This document shows, one piece after another, positions 33,701 through 46,257 of a stretch of 64,000 bases of DNA. The notes beneath the pieces were generated by a model, which saw nothing but the letters and a program-made list of their open reading frames with translations, had not been told where the DNA came from and did not search any database. The translations under genes and the position numbers were made by a program. This stretch comes from Pestalotiopsis fici W106-1 (Eukaryota; Ascomycota; Sordariomycetes; Amphisphaeriales; Sporocadaceae), in NCBI RefSeq assembly GCF_000516985.1, contig NW_006917094.1, positions 1,984,001-2,048,000 on the forward strand, given 5' to 3'. Position 1 is the stretch's first letter. Each line of letters begins with the position of its first letter.

Positions 33701-36700
33701 TCAGCGGCTTCAAAAGAGAGTCATGCAAATCTGACCTTGGACATGGACCATGGAAGACCTGCTTCGGACGTCGTCCATACCATGGTCAAAAAGTAAGTAG
33801 AATAGCATAGAATGCTGCAATTCACGAATCGAGGGCGCAAAATTTCTGGGTGTCGATGAAATTCGGACCAGGAAAAAATAGAGTCACTCTGCTGACTAAG
33901 GACACCCTGCAGACATCAAATCGGTGACTGGATCTTGGCTGCGGAACACTGATGTTCATGTCATCATTTATGCTTGGCCATAAGATGAAATACACATTCA
34001 GAGGCGGAGTGTATGCACGTCAGTGCGGTCGAGTGCAGTCCAAGCAGACAGCCGAGGCACGAATCCGGATTATCCGCATCACGTCAACACCAAGCATGTC
34101 TCGAGGCGCGACTGTGTTCCCGCCAGGAGTATCTGAGAGGAGCACAAGAACGTTGCTTACAAGTAACACTGACGTGATGAAGAATTCGGCCCTGCAATTC
34201 TGGTCCGGTCACAAGACCCAGATTGTACGTGATTTCTTGTGGCTGTAGACCTCAAACAAGCTTTAAGATTTGATGCTAATGGTTAGAAAGACGAATCATG
34301 GGACCGTCCAGTCGAGGATTGCTTGCCATCCCTATAAATAAATACAATTCCACCATCTTGGGTCTGCATAAACTCTATCCAGATGTTTGGGCACAAGACA
34401 AGGTGCATTGCATTCACTGACTTATAGACTTTTGATTTTCCCCTAGGGATTTGCAGCCTCGAAGGAGCCAAGCCTGGACTCGAATTCGATGGCTCAAGGG
34501 AAACAAAAAACGAATGCATGATTTATGACAAGAAGTCCTTAGCATCATGATCGGGTAAGGCCCGGCCTTACTGCGAGTATGTTGAACTTATCAATGAGAC
34601 AAGATGTCTTGTCATCGACCCGGCCAAACACGTGCCTTTTTGCAAAGAGGCTGTTATACAAGCAATGCCCTTCCGAGCCGCAACACATGTGTTTCTAAGA
34701 ATTTTGGTTTGTGAGACACTTTGACGTGCTCTGATTGCACAATGGCTCGGCCCGGAAGTTGAAACAAGCTTACACGCAGATCCAACCGCTGGACCAGTCA
34801 AACATGTGGTGGATTCATGGGTTTTGACACGAATTGATACGAATAGTCGTCTTCGTTGTCTGGACCCCTTTTGCGAACAGGTCCAAAAGTCCATTGTCAG
34901 CAAATCGCAGACCTAGCTGCATAATTCTTGTACATCGTGACCACGGCCATTGAGTAAGCTGGAGAAGACGAGTCGGAAACTCTCGTAAACTCTTGTAGGC
35001 GGTCAACGTATGCTACAGAACAGGTACCTCGAGTGTTTACCGAGCCAGTGAATATTTTCGTAGACCGCCGAGATAGTGCGAGTCAGCGATCCACTGACTG
35101 TAACGTGGTAGAGTCCAAAACAGTGTGCGATCAAAAATTCATTGTAAGTTTTTCTCTTTTTCCTACAATTTTCCTATCCCCGTTCGGCCCCCTCCGCTTG
35201 TTATTTAGTGAATGCCTGATGTGGAGACGATCGGTTTGGAACATTGGAGAAGAAGAGGAGAATTTGGGGGCGTCTCATTTTGGGCCAGACAATCTGGGGA
35301 GGCTTCTCCGTGTTTGGCCCCAGTGAACCGCAAGGGCTAGTCCAAATGCGGTACCTATTCCCCTCATTACCCCCCCATGACCGCAATCGTCCAAAGAAAA
35401 AAGGAAAAAGAAAAGAGATGGGTGAACATAAATCCTCAGTCCTGGCCCTGGCCCCGATCCTGGTCAATGGCTTGCCGAGGCGGGAATGGACGCCACTGAC
35501 GTATGTTCTTTTGCATGAAACATATTGAGGCTCGAATGATATCAGAATCGCTGCGAGCAAATTGCAATCATAGTGCAAAGAAGCATCAGAGAGCCCTGAC
35601 AGCAAGCAGAAGCACCTGTCAAGGAGAACTGATCAGAGTCATGGCTTAAACCAAACTCCATCTGTACATACACCAGCAAGAAGCAGGTGGGCAATGGGCG
35701 CCAAAAAAAAGAGGAAAAAGCATAATTCAGCAAATAAGCTCGCCTTGGGGGGCTTTCCCCAGGATCTGACAGCACTTTAGTGACGACTGGCCGAACCTTG
35801 AATACTGCCAATCCCATTACTTGAATCACTGGGAAAATCGGATCGCGCACTGAATGTTGGTAGCACATCCCTTTTGTCGCCGCAATGGATTGTATGGGCC
35901 GTTACCACACGAGAGGACCCTCCTTGCCTGCTCTCTGTCTGTCTCTCTCACCGAGGTTCATCTCTGCCCCGTGACTTGTTCAATACATGCAGTAGTTTCG
36001 AGGACTAATGTAGAACCCGTCGAGGCAGGCAGACAAGGCTTTGGTTAAGGACTCGCGAGACAAGACTAAGATAATCTAAGACGAGCCCATCTTGCGATCA
36101 GCAAATCCAACGCGAACCGGCCCTACTACGGCGTATAGAGCGATCCTTCGACTCAGTTCTCCATGGGGGAGCTTGGGGAGTTCGGGGATTGGGGGAAAGT
36201 TGGAACTGGGGTGGTCTCAGACTTCCAGCGCATTACCCACCCACGGATAACCGAACCCCAGTCTTCGCGTGGGCTCTTGGACATGTTCCGAATCCTGATT
36301 GCTGAAATTTTTATTGTGCGCAACTTCTTTACCAAATCAATTCCGTTGCGTGTGACCATTAAAAATTGAAAGTCCGAGAGTGGGACGTTTTCTATGACAT
36401 GGATACTAATTTGTTGGTATGCTGCTGCTGCTGCTGCTCATGTACCTATACGGATCAACCCCGTCACATGTGGTGGTACCCATGGACGTCAAGCAGTAGG
36501 GAAAAGGGAACGACAATAGAAAGAAAAGTAATCAGGTAGATGCCAAGCCCCATTTGATGGTCTTGGTGAACTTACACCACCTTACTCATACCCGCGCCTA
36601 GGTAAGGGAGAAAGTCAACTTTTTATCTCTGTCTTTCTCTTTACCGTTCCCGATCTAAAAGTCCCTGGTGAGCTTTAACATTTGGCGCGCCATGTACATA

Positions 36701-37287
36701 TGTGCCTACCTTAGGCATGGAGGACATGGAGGCATGCGACCGATCAACCCACCTTCGCCAGTTTCCGCAAACGGCCTCGCGTAAGTTACGATCTGCCAAC
36801 CGGACGAGCTGGAAGACTAAAAATCCATGCTCGCCATGTCGCTTTCCGTCAGTTGCAAGCCACGCCGAACCAGACCAGGATGCCTGCTTGCAAGGATTGT
36901 GCTTACCCTTTCAACCGCTGTCTGGTCGGGTCTGTCAGTCACTCGACCCTCCCAAGTGCAGCAGGCAGGTACCTTGAGAGTAGCAAAAGCTTGATGTTGA
37001 TCGGGATCACGCCAACCGTGGCCCGGGGCTTTGGAGCCGCCAACTTGACCTTGACTTTCTCATGACTACCTCCTACTACGTACATGACCTGTTACCCACC
37101 ACCTGGGCACCTACGAAAGAGTTAATATGTACAACTAAGCTTTCGCTCCACCTTGCATCTCCTATAAGACTGACACCCCCCTCGCCCGTCTTCCTAAAAG
37201 TCTGGTCTCCCTTTGATTATCCTCCCTTGGAACAGACCGAAACAAAATCACCTAGGAAAGTCTAGGCCACGGAGGTCTTAGATAAAC
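30772..37287. other. 6.5-kb region without a recognisable gene
   Basis: I read all frames and found only short ones without motifs, splice structure or codon bias. No transposase, reverse transcriptase, terminal repeat or tRNA is evident. The left edge is the patatin-gene promoter (repeated TACC/TTACC strings near 30925-30950). The right edge is the sugar-transporter promoter, with TATAAG at 37163-37168. A (GCT)6 run lies at 36421-36438. Confidence 0.4.
36421..36438 (+). repeat. (GCT)6 microsatellite
   Basis: Six perfect GCT units in non-coding sequence about 850 bases before the sugar transporter. Confidence 0.85.
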
Positions 37288-39101
37288 ATGGTTTTCAAGA
37301 TTGGAAACATTTATTTCATTGCGGCCATCGCCGTCATTGGTAGGTTTACTCCATACATATACACACACAAGACTATGTCGCCTCTTTGGCGCCTTTCTAT
37401 AACGGATCTAACGTGTTGTCCAATCATATAGGTGGTGGTCTGTTTGGCTTCGATATCTCGTCCATGAGTGCTATCATCTCTACACAACCCTATCTATGTC
37501 AATTCAATGAACAAGGCAATGGCGACGATGGCCTTTGCCGTGGCCCATCATCCAATCTCCAGGGAGGAATTACTGCATCTATGCCGGCCGGTTCGTGGGG
37601 CGGCGCGTTGGTATCCGGCTTCATTTCTGATATACTCGGCCGAAAGACCTCTATTCAGGTCGGATCTATCATCTGGTGAGTGAACAACAGCTATCATGCA
37701 TGGAATGCAGGTGGAGAGTACGCTGACCTCCTAATAGGGTCATTGGCTCCATCATCTGCTGCGCCTCGGTCAACATTCCTATGCTTGTTGCCGGCCGTGT
37801 CATCAACGGTATCAGTGTCGGAATCTGCTCTGCGCAAGTCCCCGTTTACATCACCGAGCTGGCGCCACCCTCCAAGCGTGGAAGACTGGTCGGTATGCAG
37901 CAATGGGCCATCACCTGGGGTATCATGATCATGTTCTTCATCTGCTACGGCTGTAGCAAGATCAGCGGCGCCGCCGCCTTCAGAATTCCATGGGGTCTTC
38001 AGATGCTCCCTGCTGTGCTGCTCTTCCTTGGTCTTCTTTTCATGCCCGAGTCGCCCCGTTGGCTAGCCAAGAAGGATCGCTGGGAGGAGACCAAGGAGGT
38101 TCTCACTCTCGTGCACGGCAAGGGCGACCCCAACTCCACCTTTGTGGCCAAGGAGCTGGCCGAGATTCGGGAGGTGGTCGATTTTGAGCGCCAGAATGCT
38201 GATGTCAGCTGGTTCGAGCTCTTTAAGCCGAACATGATCAACCGAACCCATATTGGTATGTATCCTAGATGTGATGCGACTGTGAGATCCAAAATGAATG
38301 CTGACCACTGCAGGTATTTTTACCCAAATTTGGTCCCAGCTCACAGGCATGAACGTCATGATGTACTACATTACGTATGTTTTCACCATGGCAGGCCTTG
38401 GAGCAGATGTGCTGCTTCCTAGCAGCATTCAATTCATCATCAACGTCGTATTGACGGTTCCGGCACTTATCTGGATGGATGCCTGGGGTCGTCGACCGAC
38501 TCTACTCATTGGTGCCTTCTTCATGTGCCTGTGGATGTGCATCAATGCTGGTCTGTTTGCAGTCTACTCCCGCCCTCCTGTCGAATCGGACCACTTCACA
38601 ACCGACTCCGAGTCAATGGCCATCTCCGGCGCCCCAGCCAAGGCCGTCATCGCCTCTACCTACCTCTTCGTCGCCTCATACGCCCCGACTTGGGGACCTG
38701 TATCTTGGACCTACCCCCCGGAGCTGTACCCTCTGCGCGTCCGTGGCAAGGCGGTGGCACTCGCAACCTCTGCTAACTGGGCTTTCAACTTTGCCCTGGC
38801 CTGGTTTGTGCCTCCCGCTTTTGCTAGCATTACCTGGAAGGTTTACGTGCTCTTTGCCGTCTTCCTCGTCGCCATGTTTCTGCACACTTTCTTTCTCTTT
38901 CCGGAAACAGCCAACAAGCCCCTCGAGGAGGTTGAGGCGATCTTCGACTACAGCAAGCCTGGATCTATCAAGTTTATTGGCACTCCTGCCTGGAAGACAC
39001 ACAACGACCGTAGCGTCATCCGAGAGGAGCGCAACATGGTTACTCCAGAGGAGAAGCTTGCTGTCGAGGCTGAGCACAAGGATAGCCACGATGCCATCTA
39101 G
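37288..39101 (+). CDS. MFS sugar transporter (hexose/pentose type)
   Basis: Model: 37288-37339, 37432-37675, 37738-38255, 38314-39101, 533 aa. Introns of 92, 62 and 58 nt have GTAGGT, GTGAGT and GTATGT donors. Signatures in order: GGGLFGFDISSMSAII in helix 1, SDILGRKTSIQ, AGRVINGISVGICSAQ, ELAPPSKRGRLVGMQQW, MPESPRWLAKKDRW, QIWSQLTGMNVMMYYITYVF in helix 7, DAWGRRPTL, and PETANKPLEEVEAIF at the C-terminal end. It is a proton-coupled importer at the plasma membrane. The helix-1 and PETANKPLEEV forms match fungal glucose/xylose-type porters rather than the quinate-permease or high-affinity glucose types elsewhere in this window, so the three transporters are distinct subfamilies. Substrate is inferred only. 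Confidence 0.92.
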
Positions 39102-40361
39102 TGGAGATGAGATTGTGGCGTGCGGCTGAGCTCATCCTGAAACAGGCTGGGAAATGTATGGATAAGGAGGAAAGACAATCTTTGTGTACAAAGTTTTGCG
39201 AAGCGTGCACTATGCGCTCTGGTTAGCCGTCTTCCAGGGACGTCGATTTGGATGTCCGGAACTACAAAACCGTCTTAGTTTGGCTAAAGACCATGAGCTA
39301 TTGTTGTATTGCTTTTGAGATAATACCCAGTTGGCAGTAAAATTATCAAAGCACCAATGACCAGACACGCGCTGGGTGAAGAATTGTATAAATGTAATAA
39401 TGTTATGCATTGAGATCGGAATATGGAGCTCAAGAAGGACTATGCCTGTCGCATCCTGATTGTACGGCATTGGATGTTGGACCGTCTCACAAAGTCCGCA
39501 TCACTTCCGCGGTAATCGAGCTAGCGATATAGACACTTGATTAATTCGTGTTATGGTCGCGCAACGCCACTTCAGGCATGTATGTCTTGGATCGAGACGA
39601 GTCATCATGCTCAAGGAGGCCGCAATGAATGCATCAAGTTGAGATACAATGAATTGATGAGTCTCTTGGTATTATACAGCCAAATGATCCGTCATCTCAA
39701 TGATCTTGGAAATGCAAAGTGCTACCTGATACTTATTCTTTACCATCAATAGAGCTGACAACTCATCTCATCTCCACCACCAGCAAAGATCCATGCTACC
39801 GAGGCGTTGTAGTGGACTCGGTTAATATGATATGAAGGGGTATAAGCATAAACTTGCAACCAGTGAAGATATCTCGAGCTCTTGGTGCCTACGCTACCCC
39901 ACGCTTGTTAGCCGATACTTGATATTCGTATACAAAAGAGCAGTATATCTGGTCTTCCCCTAACAGCATTGAGCCCCGCCCGTACCTTAAAATATATCAA
40001 ACACACCCCGGTTTGTTGGGCCTAGACACGGTTTACTGTCAAATCTAGTTCAAATCGTCAGCAGATCCTTAACGTTGACACCGCCTGAATTAACCTGGGC
40101 AAAAGTGGACAGTCGACACAGCCTCGTCGGCAGCCCAAGTCGTAAGGCTGCTGAGTTGTCCCCCGTCGTCGACTGTGCTGGTTTTCCTCGACGCCGTTTT
40201 CTTTTATTGGCTGTATTTTTTCGAATGAATTGCAATTCCGAGGTTTCGGGCCTCTGAGCCATTCTGGAGCACTCTTGTCTGTTCAATTACCCTTCTTTAC
40301 CCGCCCAGCTTGCGTCGCGACCCTCCCAATTGACCGTTGAAACTGCACCGCTCTGCCAGCG
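39102..40361. other. Intergenic region
   Basis: About 1.26 kb. It includes the 3' UTR of the transporter and the promoter of the caspase-like gene. No open frame with domain signal is visible. Confidence 0.4.
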
Positions 40362-43107
40362 ATGGACCCTCCAGCGGCTAAGAAGAGGCGCCTCGCTCCC
40401 AAAGAACCGCCGCAGTCATTGCCTGCCTATTCTCCCCATGAAGCTGTACGTCCTGGGTCGTCTCGGGCCAGTCTAGAGATGTGCAGGTTCTCCAAAGGCC
40501 CATTGCTGACCACCACAGGCCCCACCGCCGCCGCCGCCGCCGCAGCAGCATTACCCAGTTCAGGAGGCCGCTCAGGCCGCCCCACCACCGCCCGAGAGAC
40601 ACGAGTTCGAGTCCTTTGCGAGACACCTGCAAGATGCCGCCATGCTGATACACCGGCAATCGCAAAAGTCGCCTTATAACAATGTCTCGGTCTTGATTCT
40701 CAAATGGGAAGACGAGGTAATTGATGGGGAGGGGAATGAGGATGAGGATGAGGAGGACAAGGACGATATAGAACAGAGAGCGGCAGCTCTGGAGGAGCTT
40801 GATACCTTTGAGCAGCTCCTCCGGGAGAGGTATAACTTTCGTACTGAAAGGTATAATATACCAGCAGTCGCAAGTGCCAGCATCAAACTGGGCATCCGCG
40901 TGCAGAATTTCCTCGAGAGGCAGGCCCCGGATCATCTGCTGATCATTTACTATGCTGGTCATGCCTATGTCGGCATGGACAACCAGCTCTTTTGGGCAAG
41001 GTGAGGCTCCCGGAGCTTGACCTGGGAATACCGTTTCTCTGACCACAATGTCGTTAGCAATCCAACGGACAACGCAATCAAGTTGAGGTGGCAAGGTCTT
41101 CGTTGCTTGTTTGACGAATCGCCGTCGGATACTTTGTTCCTCCTGGACTCATGCACCACCAGAGACGTGGCAGCACCGAGCGATGGTGCGAGCTTGAGAC
41201 AGGTCATCGCAGCACATGGTCCTGAAAAATCCGCTCAGGAATTTCCGGGACGCTCCTTTACCGTACTTCTTACGGAAGCATTTCACAGGTTGAGCACGGG
41301 GAGACCCTTTACCGCGGACCACTTGTGGCACGAAGTCGCATGGAATCGTCAGCAGGAACTATTGCAAAACTCCAGTCTCACTAATGGAGCTTCAAAAGGC
41401 ATTTCACTAGCTGAGAAACTGCCCATATCACAATGTTTAGGTCGTGGCAAGAACCAGTCCATCACCCTGGGCCCGCTGCCAGCCCGACCAGAATCTCACA
41501 CGCAAGCTGATGGCGAGACGCATTCCTCTGGAGTTTCGCAGCTTGACCAGACCATACAACCTCAATCAGTAGCCGAATTGACGTTTGACGAGGCACGAGT
41601 CCTGGTTTGTACTACGTTTGTTGGGGAAGCCAGTCCGGACATGTCATCCTTCGACCAATGGCTGCATACTTCTCCGGGGGCGGCTTCCAAGATCGTCGTT
41701 GAGGGTATGTTTCTTGGACCACCCACAATGCTCCTAATATCAATGCCTGGGTCTGTCTGGAGTGTTGTGCAACACGACAAAGTGTGTTGTTTCCTGGGCT
41801 ACATCACCTCTAGAAACTTGACGCACATTTACAAGCGACTTGTAGGATCAGTTTCTTCTGCCAAAGTCACCCCGGAGGACGGCCGTATACTGCTGGAAGC
41901 GCGTGAAGCAGCTTCCGCCTCAGCCACGGCAGCAGCCGTCGCCCACAGATATGAGCATAGCCACGCAGATGTCAACCATGTGTCAAGACATCCAGAAACA
42001 CCAGCACGGCCGGAGGGGACTCCTCGTACCGACCCGAGTAGTTTAAGTCAGCCACTTGGCAATGCCGCATTCGCCACCTCGACGCCTGTTATTGTGGTCA
42101 AACAGCAGGACGATGGTGAAGATTCGGCAGAGATGCAAGAAGCAGCTGAGCAACTGAAAGCTCTAAGCCATGTCCGGCATCTTAGTGATGAAGGATCTGC
42201 AGCGCCGGCGAATTCATCACTCATGGAGCTTACCCCAGACATCAAGCACGATGAGAGCTCCTCACATAGCATGAACGAAAGTGGCTTTGATGAGGTCCAA
42301 CACACCACACCTACTGCGAAACCGAAACCGCGTCGGTCTCTTGCAAAAGTTACACCAAAGCAGGAGACGCGTTGTGATCTCTGCAGTCACGCACCATTCA
42401 AAGATTCGTCATCATTGAGGAAACACATTGCAGCGGCACATACCCGGCCGTTCCCTTGTGCATTTGCATTTGCGGGATGCCCGAGTACATTTGGTTCTAA
42501 GAATGAATGGAAAAGGCATATCGCTTCACAGCATCTTTGTCTGACTTATTATCGATGCTCTAGTTGTCCACAGAGCAGCATCGAGGGCAAAGGCAATGAG
42601 TTCAACAGAAAAGATCTCTTTACTCAACATTTGAGGAGGATGCATGCACCTTTTGCCATCAAGAAAGCTCTTGCCAAAGGGGACAGCAAATTACAAGTGG
42701 AATGGGAAACACACGTCAAAGAGATGCAGACATCATGTCTGATAACGCGCAGGAAGCCCCCGCAGCGCTCAGCTTGCCCCAAGCCCGACTGTGCCAGTGT
42801 GTTTGAAGGTCCCACCTCGTGGGATGAATGGACCGAGCACGTGGGAAGACACATGGAGAAAGGCGAAGCCGCAAGACTCGGCGTTGACCGTCTCCTAGCC
42901 AAGTGGGCGTTGGACGAGGGCGTCATAGAACGAAAGGAGGATGGCGAATATCGACTCTGCAGCGGGCCCGGATCGGGAGAGAAAGAGTCTAACCATAAGA
43001 ACAATGGTGCTGGTAATCATTCAGACGCGCCTTCACGAAATTCGGAAGAGGACGTCATAGTTGCGGCCAGTACGTTGGTGGAGGACAAGATGGAGGTAGA
43101 CGGATGA
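40362..43107 (+). CDS. Caspase-like (peptidase C14) domain fused to C2H2 zinc fingers
   Basis: Model: 40362-40445, 40519-41000, 41058-43107, 871 aa. Introns of 73 and 57 nt have GTACGT and GTGAGG donors. The N-terminus has a basic NLS-like run (AKKRRLAPK) and a polyproline tract. Residues about 55-290 look like a caspase/metacaspase core: a strand HLLIIYYAGHAY with His176, then LFLLDSCTT with Cys221, spaced 45 residues as in the C14 His/Cys dyad. An acidic insert (EDEDEEDKDD) lies before it. After a disordered middle come about four Cys/His fingers (residues 625-790): CDLC...H-x4-H, CAFAFAGC...H-x4-H, CSSC...H-x4-H and CPKPDC...H-x3-H. The combination suggests a nuclear or nucleic-acid-binding protein with a possible cysteine-protease switch. 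Activity is unproven; GHA replaces the usual GHG. I do not know a characterised member. Confidence 0.85.
40526..40547 (+). repeat. CCG/CAG trinucleotide tract encoding polyproline
   Basis: A run of CCG units followed by CAG CAG at the start of exon 2 of the caspase-like gene, encoding Pro-rich then Gln-Gln. Slippage here would change polyproline length without shifting the frame. Confidence 0.8.
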
Positions 43108-44378
43108 TACGAAGAAATCATGTTAGCGAATACGTTGAGCTGCTTGAGACGCCGCAATTCAGCACGTCATTCATTGCAGTACCACAGACCCTAATGGGCT
43201 GTGGACTTGACAATACCGACAGACCGGCCTCCGGCCTCCGGAACAAGTTCCGGGCAATCGCGGGCAATGCTGCTGAGCTACGATGGGCGCGCTTCAAGAC
43301 GAAATTTGGGATTTGGGATGTGTGACATAGCGGAATAGGAAATTATTTGATAAGGAACTTGAACAACAGAACGAACCGGGTGCTCGGATCGAATGATAAC
43401 GCACGGCGCAATTTCTAGGAAACAAAAGGGCGAGCCACATTTTTTTATGACCAATGCTATGATGGATGCGACATGATCACCTTTTCTTTTTTTCTCTCTT
43501 TCCCGCACTCAGCCTCATACAGGCTGCTTGTATGAGTACAACCTGCTGCCTCATGCACAAGAGCAGTACTCCAAGACTACCTACAGTACCTACAGAGATG
43601 ATATATGATGGTACATGCAGATTATTATAGCGTCTGTTTTCACATGTAAACCTGAGTAATTGTCGGGGCTCGACTAGGCCTGGGAGAGCTCGCGGACCAT
43701 TGCTAACAGAACCCCGAAGCATGCCGCCGGGGATTCGTATTCTAGTACGTAGTCTCTACCTGAGGCAAGACCAAAATCTACGTACTATCAAATGTACTAA
43801 CTGGGTGGTTTGTCTGTCTCGGCACATCTTCAGCCATATGGGGAAACGGTAAGCCCACCCCTGGCCTATATCTGTACCCCACAAATGCCAGGTACGGCAC
43901 CGTCGGTTCCTTGCTTTTAGGCGCGCCAGCCAGATGCAACACTATTTTGTACTATTGTTTCTTTTTCTAGCTGCTCAATGCGCGCATGCGGTTACAACCA
44001 TCGAGTCCACGTGAAGGGAAGCCGAACCACGATTGTGGCCCATTTATGCGGGGGTGTTTGTCCACGAATTATTGCAGCCAAAGAGTTGGGGAATCTGCAG
44101 CAATATACGAAAAAATATGCCCACATTAATTCCTCGGTCCGGAGCGGATCGAAGTGCTCTCTAGTTTGTGTGCATGAAAGGACGTTGGTTCAATGTTACC
44201 AAGCAAGCCGTCGCCATTCCACTTGGAAAACCCTCATTAAATGAACCCGATAGTATGGTATATATAATGGAGGAAACTCGCGATGCTTGCCATTCAGGTC
44301 GGACACCTAGAGCAAGCGATCACACACCTTCCTAAGGCTCCCCCCTGATTTTTACCCAGACACGACGTCCGCATCACG
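43108..44378. other. Intergenic region
   Basis: About 1.27 kb between two plus-strand genes. It holds the end of the caspase-like transcript and the promoter of the galactanase gene. No gene is recognised. Confidence 0.4.
44259..44266 (+). promoter_or_regulatory. TATA box of GH43 gene
   Basis: TATATAAT lies about 110-120 bases before the start codon of the secreted GH43 enzyme, the usual distance for inducible fungal CAZyme genes. Confidence 0.55.
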
Positions 44379-46006
44379 ATGAGGTTTCTGCAGACCGGCT
44401 TGCTCTTCCTCGCAGCAACTGTAGCTCGTGCTACATTGCAGATCGTCCCAGGCGCAACATGGACCGCGGTAGGTTTAACGTTCTTTCGACAAGTGTCTTG
44501 GTTGAAAATGTCAACATGTCTCTTGGCTGACTCTGTGCATGTACAAAACAACACAGACCAACACGCTTAAACATGTTCAAGCCCACGGAGCTGGCGTAAT
44601 CCAGGTCGGCTCGACGTACTACCTCATTGGCGAGGACAAGACCAACGGCAGCGCCTTTCAAAACATCAACTGCTACTCGTCGACAAACCTGGTCGAGTGG
44701 ACGTACGTGGGCGCGCTACTATCGCAGACGTCGTCGTCGGGCGATCTAGGCCCCAGCCGCGTCGTTGAGCGGCCCAAGGTCATTTACAACTCGAGCACCA
44801 AAAAGTATGTGCTCTACATGCACATTGACAGCAGCGACTATAGCGAGGCCAAGGTCGGCGTCGCCACCTCGGACACGGTCTGTGGTGCCTATAGCTACCT
44901 GGGCAGCTGGAGGCCGCTTGGCTACCAGAGCCGCGACATGGGTCTTTTCCAGGACGACGACGGCAAGGCGTATCTGTTGACCGAGGATGTGAGTTTTGTT
45001 CAAGAGTTTCCCCGTCGACTTTATCTATAAGTCCCATCTGTAAGCTATTGTTAACAAACATACAATATGTTAGCGTGCCAACGGTTTACGCATCGATGCT
45101 CTCACCTCGGACTATCTCAACGTAACGAGTGCGACTTACCTGTGGAGTGACTCGATTGAGGCGCCAGCCATCCTGAAGAAGAATGGATACTACTTCATGT
45201 TTGGTAGCCACTTGACTGGCTGGAGTCCAAACGACAATGTAAGCCTTTTTTTTCCCGACCTGACATATGCCTATTCATTCTTCGCAAGAGCGAGAAACGA
45301 GACAAAGAAACAATTACTGATTATTCGTCATCGCCCCTAGGTATACTCCTACGCTACATCCCTCTCGGGACCCTGGTCCTCATGGGCCACCTTTGCCACG
45401 ACAGGCTCCAACACGTACACGTCGCAGACAAACTACATTCTGCCCTTTGGGTCCTCGGCCATATACATGGGCGACCGCTGGGTCTCGTCCAACCTGATGC
45501 GCAGCACCTACGTGTGGCTGCCGCTCAGCATCTCGGGCACCACCGTCTCCATGGCCAACTACGTGAACTGGGTGCCCAACGCGTCGGCGGGGACCTGGGC
45601 CGCCGGCCCATCCGAGACCCAGCCCGAGGGCGAGTCGGCCACGCTCGCCGGCGGCGCCACGTCCGTGTCGTGCTCGGGCTGCTCGGGCACAAAGGCCGCG
45701 GGATACATTGGGGGCTCCTCGGGCGGCTCCGTCACTTTCAGCGGCGTGTCGAGCTCAGCCAGCACCAAGTCCACCATTCGTATAAAGTATGAAAACGGTA
45801 ATACCGGCCAGCGCTTCGCCAAGGTAACGGTCAATGGTGTGGCGCAGACGGTTGCCTTTTTGCCCAGCGAGGACGGCAATACCCCGGCCAGCAGTGTCGT
45901 GCACGCTCAGCTCACCAGCGGAAGCAGTAACACGGTGGTCATTGCCGGCGTTGGCGACGGGACCTATGGGCCCGATGTCGACCGAATTATGGTGCCGTCT
46001 AGTTGA
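44379..46006 (+). CDS. Secreted GH43 exo-beta-1,3-galactanase with C-terminal CBM35-like module
   Basis: Model: 44379-44468, 44557-44988, 45074-45238, 45341-46006, 450 aa. All four exons keep phase 0, with donors GTAGGT, GTGAGT, GTAAGC. A signal peptide is evident (MRFLQTGLLFLAATVARA). The five-bladed GH43 domain follows: AHGAGV at residues 39-44 in place of the usual catalytic-base Asp motif, VERPKV with Glu101, IEAPAI with Glu203, and GSHLTGWSPND. This arrangement is that of GH43 subfamily 24 exo-1,3-galactanases, which trim beta-1,3-galactan backbones such as arabinogalactan. A linker then leads to a Gly/Ser-rich beta-sandwich (about 320-450; GGSSGGSVTFSGV, then KYENGNTGQR) resembling the CBM35 of these enzymes. 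It acts outside the cell on plant arabinogalactan. The neighbouring convergent gene is another secreted glycosidase. Confidence 0.88.
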
Positions 46007-46257
46007 TGGGTTTACGGTATTAGCAAGCTGGTGTATGTGTCACAGGCTACAAATGATTGGTAACAAGAATAAGAGTGATGTAACTTGAGTACACTGGAAT
46101 CAAAATACGCGAGCAACATTTCGACATGATCTGTTCACATTATTATTGAATCACATTTACAAAACATCGTAAATCATGAATTAGTATATGAATTTAGGGA
46201 ACAATCATGCAACTCTCACAGCTCGTCGTGCGGAGGAACACGAACGCTGGCCTTCTT

